A stretch of DNA of 64,000 nucleotides from Mycolicibacterium hassiacum DSM 44199. Lineage in GTDB: Bacteria > Actinomycetota > Actinomycetes > Mycobacteriales > Mycobacteriaceae. The stretch covers positions 496,001 through 560,000 of the forward strand of contig NZ_LR026975.1 in NCBI RefSeq assembly GCF_900603025.1, given 5' to 3'. Shown here piece after piece: positions 54,640-64,000 of this stretch (its first letter is position 1; each line of letters starts with the position of its first letter). The notes under the pieces are model-generated. The model saw only the letters and a list, made by a program, of their open reading frames with translations, had not been told where the DNA came from and did no database searches. The position numbers and the translations under genes were made by a program.

Positions 54640-56112
54640 ATGGCTCGCCGGACGAAGTCAGTCGAACAGTCGATCGCTGACACCGATGAACCGGACACAC
54701 GCCTGCGCAAGGACCTCAGTTGGTGGGACCTCACCGTGTTCGGGGTCTCGGTGGTCATCGGCGCCGGCATCTTCACCATCACCGCCTCGACCGCGGGCAA
54801 TATCGCCGGGCCGGCGATCTCGGTGTCGTTCGTGATCGCCGCGATCGCCTGCGGGCTGGCCGCGCTGTGCTACGCCGAGTTCGCCTCCACGGTGCCGGTG
54901 GCCGGCAGCGCCTACACGTTCTCCTATGCGACCTTCGGCGAGTTCGTCGCCTGGATCATCGGCTGGGATTTGGTGCTGGAGTTCGCCGTCGCGGGCGCGG
55001 TGGTGGCCAAGGGGTGGTCGAGCTATCTGGGCGAGGTGTTCTCGTTCGGGGGCGCGACCGCCGAGGTGTTCGGCCTGCAGGTGGACTGGGGTGCGCTGCT
55101 GATCATCGCGTTCGTGACCGCGATCCTGGCGTGGGGCACCAAACTGTCGGCCGGGGTGAGCCTGGCGATCACGGTGATCAAGGTCGCGGTGGTGCTGCTG
55201 GTCGTGGTGGTCGGGGCGTTCCACATCAAGCTGCGGAACTACTCGCCGTTCCTGCCGCCGCCCGCCGAGGCCGGTGAGGCGGGCACCCGAACACTGGACC
55301 AGTCGCTGTTCTCGCTGTTCACCGGCGCCGAGGGCAGCCACTACGGCTGGTACGGGCTGCTGGCGGGCGCCTCGATCGTGTTCTTCGCGTTCATCGGGTT
55401 CGACATCATCGCCACCACCGCCGAGGAGACCCGCAACCCGCAGCGCGACGTGGCGCGGGGCATCATCGCGTCGCTGGTGATCGTCACCATCCTCTACGTC
55501 GCGGTCGCCATCGTGGTCACCGGCATGGTGCACTACACCGAACTGCGCGACGCGGGGGACGAGGCCAACCTCGCGACGGCGTTCGCCGCGAACGGAATCC
55601 ATTGGGCCGCAACGGTGATCTCGATCGGCGCGCTGGCCGGGCTGACCACGGTGGTGATCGTGCTGGTGCTGGGGCAGACCCGGGTGCTGTTCGCGATGAG
55701 CCGCGACGGGCTGCTGCCGCGGGTGCTGGCCAAGACCGGTAAGCACGGCACCCCGGTGCGGATCACACTGATCGTCGGCGCTTCGGTGGCGGTGGCGGCG
55801 ACGTTCTTCCCGATGGGCAACCTCGCCGAAATGGTCAACATCGGCACCCTGTTCGCGTTCGTGCTGGTGTCGGCGGGGGTGATCGTGTTGCGCCGGTCCC
55901 GTCCGGATCTGGAGCGCGGATTCCGGGCGCCGGCGGTGCCGTGGCTGCCGATCGCGTCGATCCTCGCCTGCGGGTGGCTGATGGTGAACCTGACCGTGCT
56001 GACCTGGGTGCGCTTCCTGGTGTGGATGGCGGTCGGGGTGGTCGTCTACTTCCTCTACGGGCGCAGCCACTCGGTGCTCGGGCGCAGCATGGCGGCCGTG
56101 TCGGGCCGCTGA
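54640..56112 (+). CDS. Amino acid permease (APC family)
   Basis: 490-residue APC transporter with about twelve membrane helices. The family start DLTVFGVSVVIGAGIFTITA and the consensus segment FFAFIGFDIIATTAEETRNP are clear, and the later RVLFAMSRDGLLPRVLAK is typical of the cationic amino acid transporter group. The substrate is not certain. ATG 54640 follows GGAAGGA at good spacing. It is the homologue of Rv3253c by position, upstream of alkB. Confidence 0.9.
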   Translation: MARRTKSVEQSIADTDEPDTRLRKDLSWWDLTVFGVSVVIGAGIFTITASTAGNIAGPAISVSFVIAAIACGLAALCYAEFASTVPVAGSAYTFSYATFGEFVAWIIGWDLVLEFAVAGAVVAKGWSSYLGEVFSFGGATAEVFGLQVDWGALLIIAFVTAILAWGTKLSAGVSLAITVIKVAVVLLVVVVGAFHIKLRNYSPFLPPPAEAGEAGTRTLDQSLFSLFTGAEGSHYGWYGLLAGASIVFFAFIGFDIIATTAEETRNPQRDVARGIIASLVIVTILYVAVAIVVTGMVHYTELRDAGDEANLATAFAANGIHWAATVISIGALAGLTTVVIVLVLGQTRVLFAMSRDGLLPRVLAKTGKHGTPVRITLIVGASVAVAATFFPMGNLAEMVNIGTLFAFVLVSAGVIVLRRSRPDLERGFRAPAVPWLPIASILACGWLMVNLTVLTWVRFLVWMAVGVVVYFLYGRSHSVLGRSMAAVSGR

Positions 56113-56183
56113 CCGCGACCTCTGTGAAGACAACTCCCGTCGGCTGTGAGCGAACGCCACTCTCCTCGGCTTTACAAAAGTAG

Positions 56184-56206
56184 TGTCTATGTCTAGACGG
56201 CCGACA
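56184..56206. promoter_or_regulatory. Candidate operator upstream of alkB
   Basis: The core GTCTAGAC is a perfect 8-base palindrome, flanked by TGTC on the left and GACA on the right, giving an imperfect 23-base dyad about 48 bases before alkB. A TetR dimer such as AlkX (57950) could bind here; no experiment or close consensus is claimed. Confidence 0.35.
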
Positions 56207-56253
56207 AAACCTGCTCTAGAGTCAAGTGGCGACACTCACGTTGGGAGGCTGAG

Positions 56254-57510
56254 GTGACCACTCAGATGCCAGAGCAGACGACACACACCGACCCCACCCG
56301 GTGGCGCGACCGCAAGCGCTACCTGTGGCTACTGGGTCTGATTCCGCCGACGGCGGTGCTGGTGATGCTCCCGCTGGTGTGGGCGCTGAATCACTGGGGC
56401 TGGCACGCGGCCGCCCAGGTGCCGTTCTGGATCGGTCCGATCCTGCTGTACCTGGTGTTGCCCGCACTGGATCTCAAGTTCGGCCCGGACGGGCAGAACC
56501 CGCCCGATGAGGTCATGGAGTGGCTGGAGAAGGACAAGTACTACCGCCGCATCGTCTACGCGTACCTGCCGTTCCAGTACGTCACTTTCATCCTGGGCGC
56601 CTACCTGGTCACCGCTTCGAACCTGAGCTGGCTGGGCTTCGACGGTCCGCTGCCCTGGCCGGCCAAGATCGGCCTGACGCTGTCGGTCGGGATGGTCGGC
56701 GGGGTGGCTATCAACACCGCTCACGAGCTCGGCCACAAGAAGGAGTCGGTGGAGCGCTGGCTGTCGAAGATCGCGCTGGCGCAGACCGGCTACGGCCACT
56801 TCTACATCGAGCACAACCGCGGGCATCACGTGCGGGTGGCCACCCCGGAGGATCCGGCGTCGGCGCGCTTCGGCGAGACGTTCTGGGAATTCCTGCCGCG
56901 CACCGTGTGGGGTTCGCTGAAGTCGGCGTGGCAGCTGGAGGCCAAGCGCCTGCAGCGCCAGGGCAAGAGCCCGTGGCACTGGTCCAACGACGTGCTCAAC
57001 GCCTGGGCGATGTCGGCGGTGCTGTTCGCGGTGATGGTCGCGGTGTTCGGCTGGGGAGTGATCCCGTACATCGTGGTGTCGGCGGTGTTCGGGTTCTGCC
57101 TGCTGGAGGCGGTCAACTACCTCGAGCACTACGGGTTGCTGCGGCAGAAGACCCCGAGCGGGCGGTACGAGCGGTGCGCTCCGGAGCACAGCTGGAACTC
57201 CGACCACCTGGTGACCAACCTGTTCCTGTACCACCTGCAGCGCCACAGCGATCACCACGCCAATCCGACCCGGCGCTACCAGACGCTGCGCAGCATGGAG
57301 GGCGCGCCGAACCTGCCGAGCGGATACGCGTCGATGATCATGCTGACCTACGTCCCGGCACTGTGGCGGCGCGTGATGGACCACCGGGTGCTCGAGCACT
57401 ACAACGGCGACATCACCCGGGTCAACATCCATCCACGGGTGCGGGACAAGGTGCTGGCCCGCTACGGGGCCGGCTCGCGCGATCAGGTCCGGGAGGAGGA
57501 GGCGGCCTGA
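56254..57510 (+). CDS. alkB: Alkane 1-monooxygenase AlkB
   Basis: 418-residue membrane non-haem di-iron hydroxylase oxidising medium and long n-alkanes to 1-alkanols, with electrons from rubredoxin. The histidine boxes HELGHKK, HNRGHHVRV and LQRHSDHHANP and the NYLEHYGLLRQ motif are intact, with about six membrane helices. GTG 56254 follows GGGAGG. It is followed by rubA (2 bases), rubB and alkX, the standard mycobacterial alk cluster (Rv3252c-Rv3249c). Confidence 0.95.
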   Translation: MTTQMPEQTTHTDPTRWRDRKRYLWLLGLIPPTAVLVMLPLVWALNHWGWHAAAQVPFWIGPILLYLVLPALDLKFGPDGQNPPDEVMEWLEKDKYYRRIVYAYLPFQYVTFILGAYLVTASNLSWLGFDGPLPWPAKIGLTLSVGMVGGVAINTAHELGHKKESVERWLSKIALAQTGYGHFYIEHNRGHHVRVATPEDPASARFGETFWEFLPRTVWGSLKSAWQLEAKRLQRQGKSPWHWSNDVLNAWAMSAVLFAVMVAVFGWGVIPYIVVSAVFGFCLLEAVNYLEHYGLLRQKTPSGRYERCAPEHSWNSDHLVTNLFLYHLQRHSDHHANPTRRYQTLRSMEGAPNLPSGYASMIMLTYVPALWRRVMDHRVLEHYNGDITRVNIHPRVRDKVLARYGAGSRDQVREEEAA

Positions 57511-57512
57511 GC

Positions 57513-57674
57513 ATGAGCGCCTACCGGTGCCCGGTCTGTGACTACGTCTACGACGAGGCCAGGGGCGCGCCGCGCGAGGGCTTCCCGGCCGGCACGCCCT
57601 GGCAGCAGGTGCCCGACGACTGGTGCTGCCCCGACTGCGGGGTCCGCGAGAAGGTCGACTTCGAACCGGTGTGA
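57513..57674 (+). CDS. rubA: Rubredoxin RubA
   Basis: 53-residue rubredoxin with one iron bound by four cysteines (YRCPVCDYVYDEARG and WCCPDCGVREKVDFEPV). It carries electrons to AlkB. The ATG lies two bases after the alkB stop, behind the GGAGGAGG of the alkB 3' end. It differs from RubB at the CPVC pair and in charge. Confidence 0.94.
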   Translation: MSAYRCPVCDYVYDEARGAPREGFPAGTPWQQVPDDWCCPDCGVREKVDFEPV

Positions 57675-57683
57675 TGCGTTGAG

Positions 57684-57731
57684 TCTGCGCCCAGGGCGCA
57701 GAAGTGCGAGAGCGCCGCGCCCTGAGCGCAG
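57684..57731. repeat. Palindromic repeat between rubA and rubB
   Basis: TCTGCGCCCAGGGCGCAGA (57684-57702) is a perfect 19-base palindrome, and GCGCCCTGAGCGCAG (57717-57731) is its partner arm with one mismatch. The pair can fold into alternative hairpins within the alk transcript and could adjust the rubB level or mRNA stability. It resembles dispersed intergenic palindromes of mycobacteria. Confidence 0.5.
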
Positions 57732-57752
57732 CGTCGACGGAAAGGAACTGAG

Positions 57753-57932
57753 ATGGACTACAAGGTGTACGTCTGCGTGCAGTGCGGCTTCGAATACGAC
57801 GAGGCCAAGGGTTGGCCGGAGGAGGGCATCGCCCCGGGCACCCGGTGGGAGGACATCCCCGACGACTGGTGCTGCCCGGACTGCGGCGCGGCCAAATCGG
57901 ACTTCGACATGGTCGAGGTGGCCCGGTCGTAG
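57753..57932 (+). CDS. rubB: Rubredoxin RubB
   Basis: 59-residue second rubredoxin ([38 protein letters not shown]) with all four iron-binding cysteines. Paired rubredoxins are the rule in mycobacterial alk clusters; one may be the AlkB partner and the other a reductase-side carrier, which is inference. ATG 57753 follows GGAAAGGAA. Confidence 0.94.
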   Translation: MDYKVYVCVQCGFEYDEAKGWPEEGIAPGTRWEDIPDDWCCPDCGAAKSDFDMVEVARS

Positions 57933-57936
57933 CGTC

Positions 57937-57942
57937 TAGTCT
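57937..57942 (+). promoter_or_regulatory. -10 box of a leaderless promoter (alkX)
   Basis: TAGTCT, seven bases before GTG 57950, starting five bases after the rubB stop. It would allow alkX to be transcribed separately from the alkB operon. Confidence 0.45.
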
Positions 57943-57949
57943 CGCGAGG

Positions 57950-58579
57950 GTGAGCAGCCCGCCGCGTGACCGCACCCACCGCGTTCCCTACGCCGAGGCG
58001 TCGAAGGCGCTGCTGCGCGACTCGATCCTCGACGGCATGCGCGATCTGCTGCTCACCCGCGACTGGTCGGCCATCACGCTGTCGCACGTGGCCAAGGCCG
58101 CGGGGGTGAGCCGGCAGACCATCTACAACGAGTTCGGCTCGCGCCAGGGCCTGGCGCAGGCCTACGCGCTGCGGCTCGCCGACCGGCTGGTGGACCGGAT
58201 CGGCGACGCCATCGAGGAGCACGCCGGCGATGTGTACGCCGCGTTCCGGGCCGGGTTCAGCGCGTTCTTCGAGCAGTCGGCGGCCGACCCGCTGGTGGCG
58301 TCACTGCTGACCGGCGACATCAAACCCGATCTGCTGCAGCTCATCACCATCGGCAGCGGTCCGATCATCACCCACTGCTCGGCGCGGCTGACGACCATCT
58401 TCCGGGACAGCTGGGTGGGCTGCGGGGAGGAGGACGCCGGGATCCTGGCCCGGGCGATCGTGCGGCTGGCGATGAGTTACATCTCCATGCCGCCCGAGGC
58501 AGATCACGACGTCGCCGCGGATTTGGCTAGGCTGCTTACACCGGCCGCGGAGCGCTACGGGGCCACCGCCACCGAATAG
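57950..58579 (+). CDS. alkX: TetR-family regulator AlkX
   Basis: 209-residue TetR regulator. N-terminal helix-turn-helix WSAITLSHVAKAAGVSRQTI-type segment with YNEFGSRQGLAQAYALR, then an all-helical ligand domain. It is located directly after rubB like Rv3249c and probably represses the alk genes until an alkane or its product binds. The GTG at 57950 gives the expected N-terminus and fits a leaderless message; the open frame upstream lies over rubB. Confidence 0.88.
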   Translation: MSSPPRDRTHRVPYAEASKALLRDSILDGMRDLLLTRDWSAITLSHVAKAAGVSRQTIYNEFGSRQGLAQAYALRLADRLVDRIGDAIEEHAGDVYAAFRAGFSAFFEQSAADPLVASLLTGDIKPDLLQLITIGSGPIITHCSARLTTIFRDSWVGCGEEDAGILARAIVRLAMSYISMPPEADHDVAADLARLLTPAAERYGATATE

Positions 58580-58646
58580 CGGCGCTGTCGGCGGACGAGC
58601 TAGTGTGTAGATAAGCTAATCAACTGCGTGCGCAGGGAAGAGGCAC

Positions 58647-60116
<1,470 letters not shown>

Positions 60117-60168
60117 GCGAGGTGTTCCGCGCCGAACCCGCCTGTCGTGCACGGATAGTCGATTCTGG

Positions 60169-60305
60169 GTAGCCGGTCACCGAGACGGTCACGCGGGTCG
60201 ATCAGGTGGGCCTGTTTCGGTGACCACCGGTCACACTGCCTGCGGTTGACGGGCTCTCCTTCACCGTCGTGGCAGGCAGTGCGCTGCGTCCCGGTGACCG
60301 GCTAC
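60169..60305. repeat. Nested inverted-repeat element downstream of sahH
   Basis: The 348 bases from sahH to the next gene hold no convincing reading frame but a strongly structured 137-base block. Outer arms GTAGCCGGTCACCG (60169-60182) and CGGTGACCGGCTAC (60292-60305) are perfect. Inside, CACTGCCTGC (60234-60243) and GCAGGCAGTG (60272-60281) are also perfect, and GTGACCACCGGTCAC (60220-60234) is a palindrome around three bases. GGTCAC or its complement occurs five times. It could be a structured RNA, a miniature mobile element or a cluster of regulator sites. Confidence 0.6.
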
Positions 60306-60464
60306 GGGTTGATCATGGCACGGCTGCGGGGACCGTCAACGCACCAATGTCGCTGTGGGCCTGGCGTGCCTGGATTTCATGCGTTGGTGCCGGCCTGAAC
60401 CGAACTAGGATTGCCTTGATTGCCGAGTTCGGGGAGGGTGGTCATCAACGGCGGAGGCGACAAC

Positions 60465-61518
60465 ATGCGCGGTGTGTCAGGTCGCGCCGTTGCCGAGGAG
60501 GGAAATCCCGGCGACCAGCACCGGCGGACCGTCGAGAGACTTCGGTCGGCGATCGCAAGCGAACCGCACAACCCCGAGTTGCTGATCCGCTATGCGGAGT
60601 TGCTGTACTCGCTCGCCGATTACGCCGCTGCGGGCCAGGCAGTCTACTCCGCGCTCGGGATAGTTCCCGTCGATGAGCGGGCGATGAAACTCTATGCGCG
60701 CGTTCTGTTCAGCCAAGGGCGTCTTGGCGAAGCCGTGGCAATGGCCGAGATGGCCGCGAACGCGTATGCACGTTCGGCCGACGCGCAGTTCCTCTACGCA
60801 TGGATGCTGGCGGCGTGCCGGCGTGACGCAGCGGCAGTCTGGGCAATCGATCGCGCTATTCGATGCAACCGCAACGTGGTCGACTATTGGCTGCTGCGCG
60901 CGGAGCTGTCTATCGGCAGTTCGGTCCGGCCGGAGCGATACCGAACTATGAAGTTGTACTGCGGTTGGATCCCAACAACTGTTGGGCAGCGCACGATCTG
61001 GCGGTCTGTCGGGCGCAGCAGCTCTGGTTCGCCGAGGCCGTTCACGGGTTGGTGCGGGCATATCAGCTGAACCGGATCTCTGGCGCTGGGCGCGCGAGAA
61101 CCTGGTCGCCATCCTGCGACGCGTTCTAATGATCGGGCAGCTGCTAACCATCCTGCTGTCAGTCGTGACGGGAGCACTTGTGCGAGTGAAACCTGACGAC
61201 AGCGTTACGACGACGGCCCTGCGGCTCGATGCGGGACTGTTTGCGCTGAGTCTGGTGGTGGTGCTCTACTGGATCCTGCGCACCTTTCCCTTTTCAACAC
61301 TGCGTGATTTGCTGGAGTCGTACATTTGGTTGGCGGTCGCGTTGTTGGTACAAGTACTCGCGGCTGTGACCGGGTTGGTTGCGTTGATCGGGGGATCGAC
61401 GATCATGGTCGCTGTCCTTGCGACGGCCGTGTTGGCCAGCGCAAAGCGTCTCAGATACTACTTTTCGTTCCAACGCTATTCGCGGGCGGCGCCATCGTTA
61501 CTAGCGTTGCCCCAGTGA
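60465..61518 (+). pseudogene. TPR-repeat membrane protein gene with two frameshifts
   Basis: ATG 60465 follows GGAGG and opens a tetratricopeptide protein (NPELLIRYAELLYSLADYAA, LYARVLFSQGRLGEAVAMAE, ADAQFLYAWMLAACRRDAAA). Near 60918 one base is missing: the TPR sequence continues in a second frame (GAIPNYEVVLRLDPNNCWAA, WFAEAVHGLVRAYQLN). Near 61068 it moves to a third frame (PDLWRWARENLVAILRRVLM) with about four membrane helices, ending TGA 61518. Repaired, it would have about 350 residues. Each broken piece keeps good codon sense, so decay is recent. Function unknown. Confidence 0.75.
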
Positions 61519-61687
61519 CGTGCGACATCCGAGGGATCGTGAAACGGTGTATTTCGGAGTCGGCGGATTGTGATTGTGGTGTCCGGGGGTTTTGGGCCGT
61601 GGTGATCGAGATGGTCTACCTGTCCATGGTTGTTGTGTAGGAAGTCTGGGGGGTGGTTGTTCTTGCGTCAGTTGTTGGGGCGGGTCG
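61519..61687. other. Intergenic stretch without a recognised gene
   Basis: The bases between the TPR pseudogene and the IS remnants are T/G-rich on the plus strand and lower in GC than their surroundings. No protein family, tRNA or clear hairpin was recognised; they may be the left-over end of an older insertion. Confidence 0.35.
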
Positions 61688-61792
61688 TTATGGTTTTTGG
61701 TAGTTTTCGACGCCTTGGATGTTGGTGAGTTGTTGGGCGTCGGTGATGACTTCGTAGACGGCGGGTTCGATGAGTTTGGCTCCCACGCGGGG
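61688..61792 (-). pseudogene. C-terminal fragment of an unidentified protein
   Basis: Read on the minus strand this gives KLIEPAVYEVITDAQQLTNI and a TAA stop at 61688, a coherent C-terminus with no start. Its upstream part is cut by the end of the IS3-type remnant at about 61793. I do not recognise the family; a transposase or integrase end is one possibility. Confidence 0.4.
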
Positions 61793-62049
61793 TCTGCTGC
61801 ACGAACAGGTGACAGTTTCGGTCACGCGGCCTGACTGGCCGGTGTGGTCATGATGGCTTCGAACTCGATGGGGGTCAACCGGTCGAGGCCGGCCTGGCGC
61901 CGGCGGCGATGGTAGGTCCGTTCGATCCAGATGACGATCGCGATCCGCAGCTCTTCTCGGGTGCGCCAACGGCGGCGGTCCAAGACGTTCTTCTGCAGCA
62001 GGCTGAAGAAGCTCTCCATGGCTGCGTTGTCGCCGGCCGCGCCGACGCG
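61793..62049 (-). mobile_element. IS3-family remnant (3' end with transposase C-terminus)
   Basis: The minus strand encodes the last 75 residues of an IS3-type OrfB: VGAAGDNAAMESFFSLLQKN with the third DDE glutamate (AMESF), then RTREELRIAIVIWIERTYHR and RLTPIEFEAIMTTP, stop at 61822. The terminal sequence read outward (TTCGTGCAGCAGACCCC, near 61793) looks like the element's right end. Its 5' part is missing: the IS21-type element begins directly where the transposase is cut. Confidence 0.75.
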
Positions 62050-62110
62050 TGTCGCTTGCCAGGGTGATGGGACCACCTGATTGCCAAGGGGATGGGACCA
62101 CCGTGGCGCG

Positions 62111-62908
62111 TTACTGAGGATGCTCGTCGTCGGGGCCGGGGTCAAGCTGGGGTCGGGTGCGTTGTCGGTAGGACGGTCCCTCGATGACCAGGGTGTGGGC
62201 CGCGGAGGTCAGCCGGTCAATGGCTGATTGGGCGAGCAGGGTGTCGGCGGTCATGGTCAGCCATTCGGCGGGCTCGCGGTTCGACGTCACGATGGTGGTC
62301 TTGGTGCGGTGGCGTTCGACGACGATTTCGTAGAAGTCGCTGGTTTCGGTGGCGTCGAGGGGTCGTAGCGCGAAGTCGTCGATGATGAGGACGTCGACGG
62401 CGGCCAGTCGGCGGATCTCGGCTTCGACGGTGTGGTCGAGCCGGGCGGCGCGTAGCCGGGTGAACAGTTTGTCGGCGCGGCCGAACACGACGGTGTGGCG
62501 GCGACGAATAGCCATGTGCCCCAATGCTGTTGCCAGATGAGTTTTGCCAACACCAACGGGTCCGAGGACGATGGCGGACTGGCCGGCGTCGAGGAACCGC
62601 AGTGAGGTCAGATCGCCGAGCAGGGTGCGGTCATAGCGCAGGTCTTCATGTGCGGTCCAGGTGTCGAACCGCATGGTGGGGTCGAGCCCGGCTTTGGCCG
62701 CTCGTAGTGCGGCGGAGCGGGATTCGCGTCTGGAGACCTCGTCGGCGAGCAGTGTTTCGAGAAAGCCGATGTGGCTGAGTTTGTGTTGGCGGGCCAGGGC
62801 GGCGCGTTCGGGCAGGGTGTCGGCCATCGCTCCGAGTTTGAGGGCCTTGAGCAGTCTGAGCAGATCAGCGCCGATAGGGTCGGTGGCGCCACGGTGGGTG
62901 GTGGTCAT
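62111..62908 (-). CDS. istB: IS21-family helper ATPase IstB
   Basis: 265-residue AAA+ ATPase that selects the target and activates the IstA transposase. The N-terminal region reads LLRLLKALKLGAMADTLPER; Walker A is VLGPVGVGKTHLATALGHMA, Walker B DVLIIDDFALRPLD, and sensor motifs VTSNREPAEW and AQSAIDRLTSAAHTLVIEG follow. The frame is intact. Its ATG is one base beyond the stop of istA, so it is translated with it. Confidence 0.93.
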   Translation of the reverse strand: MTTTHRGATDPIGADLLRLLKALKLGAMADTLPERAALARQHKLSHIGFLETLLADEVSRRESRSAALRAAKAGLDPTMRFDTWTAHEDLRYDRTLLGDLTSLRFLDAGQSAIVLGPVGVGKTHLATALGHMAIRRRHTVVFGRADKLFTRLRAARLDHTVEAEIRRLAAVDVLIIDDFALRPLDATETSDFYEIVVERHRTKTTIVTSNREPAEWLTMTADTLLAQSAIDRLTSAAHTLVIEGPSYRQRTRPQLDPGPDDEHPQ

Positions 62909-62909
62909 G

Positions 62910-64000
62910 TCAGCGGGTCTCCTCGGGATCGGTGCCGGGTACGGCGGTCAATGATGTTGGGGTGGAGTTGAATTCGGATGGATCGCGGACAAACCGGGTC
63001 GCGGTGTGGCCGACTGCCTGTGGCAGTGCCGGGGCGCTGGTCTCGGTGGCGCGCTCCAGCATGGAGGCGATCTTGTTCACCGAGACGACATCGAGATCCA
63101 GCGATAGCGAGCAGGCTTGTTCGACCCGCGCTGCGCCGTAGCGCCGTACCAGGCCCAGCAGGCGGTAGACCGTGCGCATCCGGGTCCAGGGCAGCCGGTC
63201 ATCGAGGATGCGTTCGGCGTAGATCCCCACGTGGGGGCCGTGGGAGGCGCAGGTGGCGATCAACGCCGCCACATCCCGCAGGGCGTAGCCGGTCTTGTGT
63301 TCGGGCAGATCGGTGGGGTCGGTACTGCGCCCACCGGGCCGCTGGCGGGGGTGAACCTTGACCAGCACGCCGCGGTGGTAGAACTTCACGAGCTCGGTGT
63401 CGGCGCGCACGTCCAAGCGCTGTCCTATCCAGCACTCGGGCAGCGAGTACAGCGCCTTGCCGACCTCGGCGTGGAAATCGCGGTGCACCTTGACCGTCTT
63501 GAACACCGGCACGTCATAGACCTCCGGCGCCGGCAGCAGCTTCGGTTGTTCCTCGGCGGTGAACACCTGCCCCGGCTGTGCGCAGGTGGTGCCGTGGGTG
63601 CGGGTGCCCGCCGTGTCACGACACCACCGCACGGCGGCCTGCTGCGCTTGCTCAAGGCTGGTGAATGTTTCACCGTCCCAGAAGTTTCGGCGCACGTATT
63701 GCACGGCGCGTTCCACGCGCGGCTTGTCTTTCGGCGAGGCCACCCACCCTCGCCGGGTCGGTCAGGAACCCGGCATGGCCGGCGTAGTCCAGCCAGCCCT
63801 GGCTGAACTGCGGGTTGACCGCATCGGCGGCGGCGATCACCGGTTTGAGATTGTCGGGGATCAGCACCGCGAACACGCCCCCGAAGAACTCCCACGCCGC
63901 CTCGCATCCGGCGATCACCGCGGCCAGGGTCTGCGAGTAGGACAGCCACACGAACATGTGTCGGGAGTACACCGCGGTGAAGATCAGGGCATGCACCTTG
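62910..64000 (-). pseudogene. istA: IS21-family transposase IstA, frameshifted and cut by window edge
   Basis: The part in the window covers the catalytic core and C-terminus. The upstream frame (64000 to about 63750) reads MHALIFTAVYSRHMFVWLSY and the second catalytic aspartate in VLIPDNLKPVIAAADAV, up to LTDPARV. Then the frame shifts: the normal continuation SPKDKPRVERAVQYVRRNFW, with the catalytic glutamate, is found in another frame from 63743 on. A tandem GTGG duplication (four bases) at about 63745 explains it. The element is thus unable to move on its own unless the shift is bypassed. Confidence 0.82.

Larger units (their letters stand above)
62050..64000 (-). mobile_element. IS21-family element, runs off right edge
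   Basis: The element holds istA (partial, frameshifted) and istB in the usual order. The terminus near 62050 reads TGTCGCTTGCCAGGGTGATG, followed by two copies of GATGGGACCACC (62068-62079 and 62091-62102), as expected for the multiple internal repeats at IS21 ends. It lies within the IS3-type remnant. The other end is outside the window. Confidence 0.8.

Overview
The window is GC-rich actinobacterial chromosome. Its gene content and order match the mycobacterial neighbourhood that in Mycobacterium tuberculosis runs from sahH (Rv3248c) to lhr/nei (Rv3296-Rv3297), here read in the opposite direction. Extra genes (GH2 hydrolase, rtcB, Ig-like repeat surface protein, PAS-ANTAR and CsbD proteins) suggest a rapidly growing Mycolicibacterium-type species rather than M. 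tuberculosis. Species assignment is inference.

Layout. 1-3.5 kb: edge-truncated secreted GH2 hydrolase, a small secreted proline-rich protein, an SDR and a crotonase. 3.5-9.5 kb: a roughly 1000-residue surface protein gene split by an IS256-type element (4284-7237), which is itself split by an ISL3-type element (5320-6780); both insertions keep perfect target duplications. 9.7-19 kb: nei2 and lhr, a TetR gene with an internal stop, rtcB, an SDR, and a DUF559-type gene with a premature stop. 19-23 kb: lysine catabolism (pcd, lrp, lat) and an Mrr-like membrane protein. 23-27 kb: PAS-ANTAR protein and the SigF island (usfY, csbD, two small genes, usfX, sigF, STAS antagonist) with several SigF-type promoters. 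27-37 kb: MocA-like protein, accA3, a decayed membrane-protein gene, sufE-sseA, maf, accE5-accD5, birA. 37-41 kb: PH-domain and GtrA membrane proteins, purK-purE, fadE25. 41-54.5 kb: cell-envelope and cofactor genes (TIGR03089, LCP ligase, rmlD-wbbL-mannose-1-P guanylyltransferase, fbiA-fbiB-nudix, whiB2, pmmA, a TobH-like gene, manA). 54.6-60 kb: permease, alkane hydroxylation (alkB, rubA, rubB, alkX) and sahH. 60-64 kb: a structured noncoding repeat, a frameshifted TPR-membrane pseudogene and a second IS pile (IS21-type in an IS3-type remnant); tmk/mtrAB, which follow sahH in M. tuberculosis, are not seen.

How the genes work together. AccA3, AccD5, AccE5 and BirA form an acyl-CoA carboxylase and its biotin loader for mycolic and multimethyl lipid precursors. 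RmlD and WbbL build the rhamnose linker of arabinogalactan, and the LCP protein probably attaches arabinogalactan to peptidoglycan. ManA, PmmA and the guanylyltransferase supply GDP-mannose. FbiA and FbiB build coenzyme F420. AlkB and two rubredoxins oxidise alkanes under AlkX. UsfX, the STAS protein and SigF form a general-stress circuit.

Regulation and decay. Many genes show a TANNNT hexamer 6-7 bases before an ATG or GTG, the mark of leaderless transcripts, and this decided several starts. At least six genes carry stops, frameshifts or insertions, so the strain is losing accessory functions here. No rRNA, tRNA or CRISPR array was seen.
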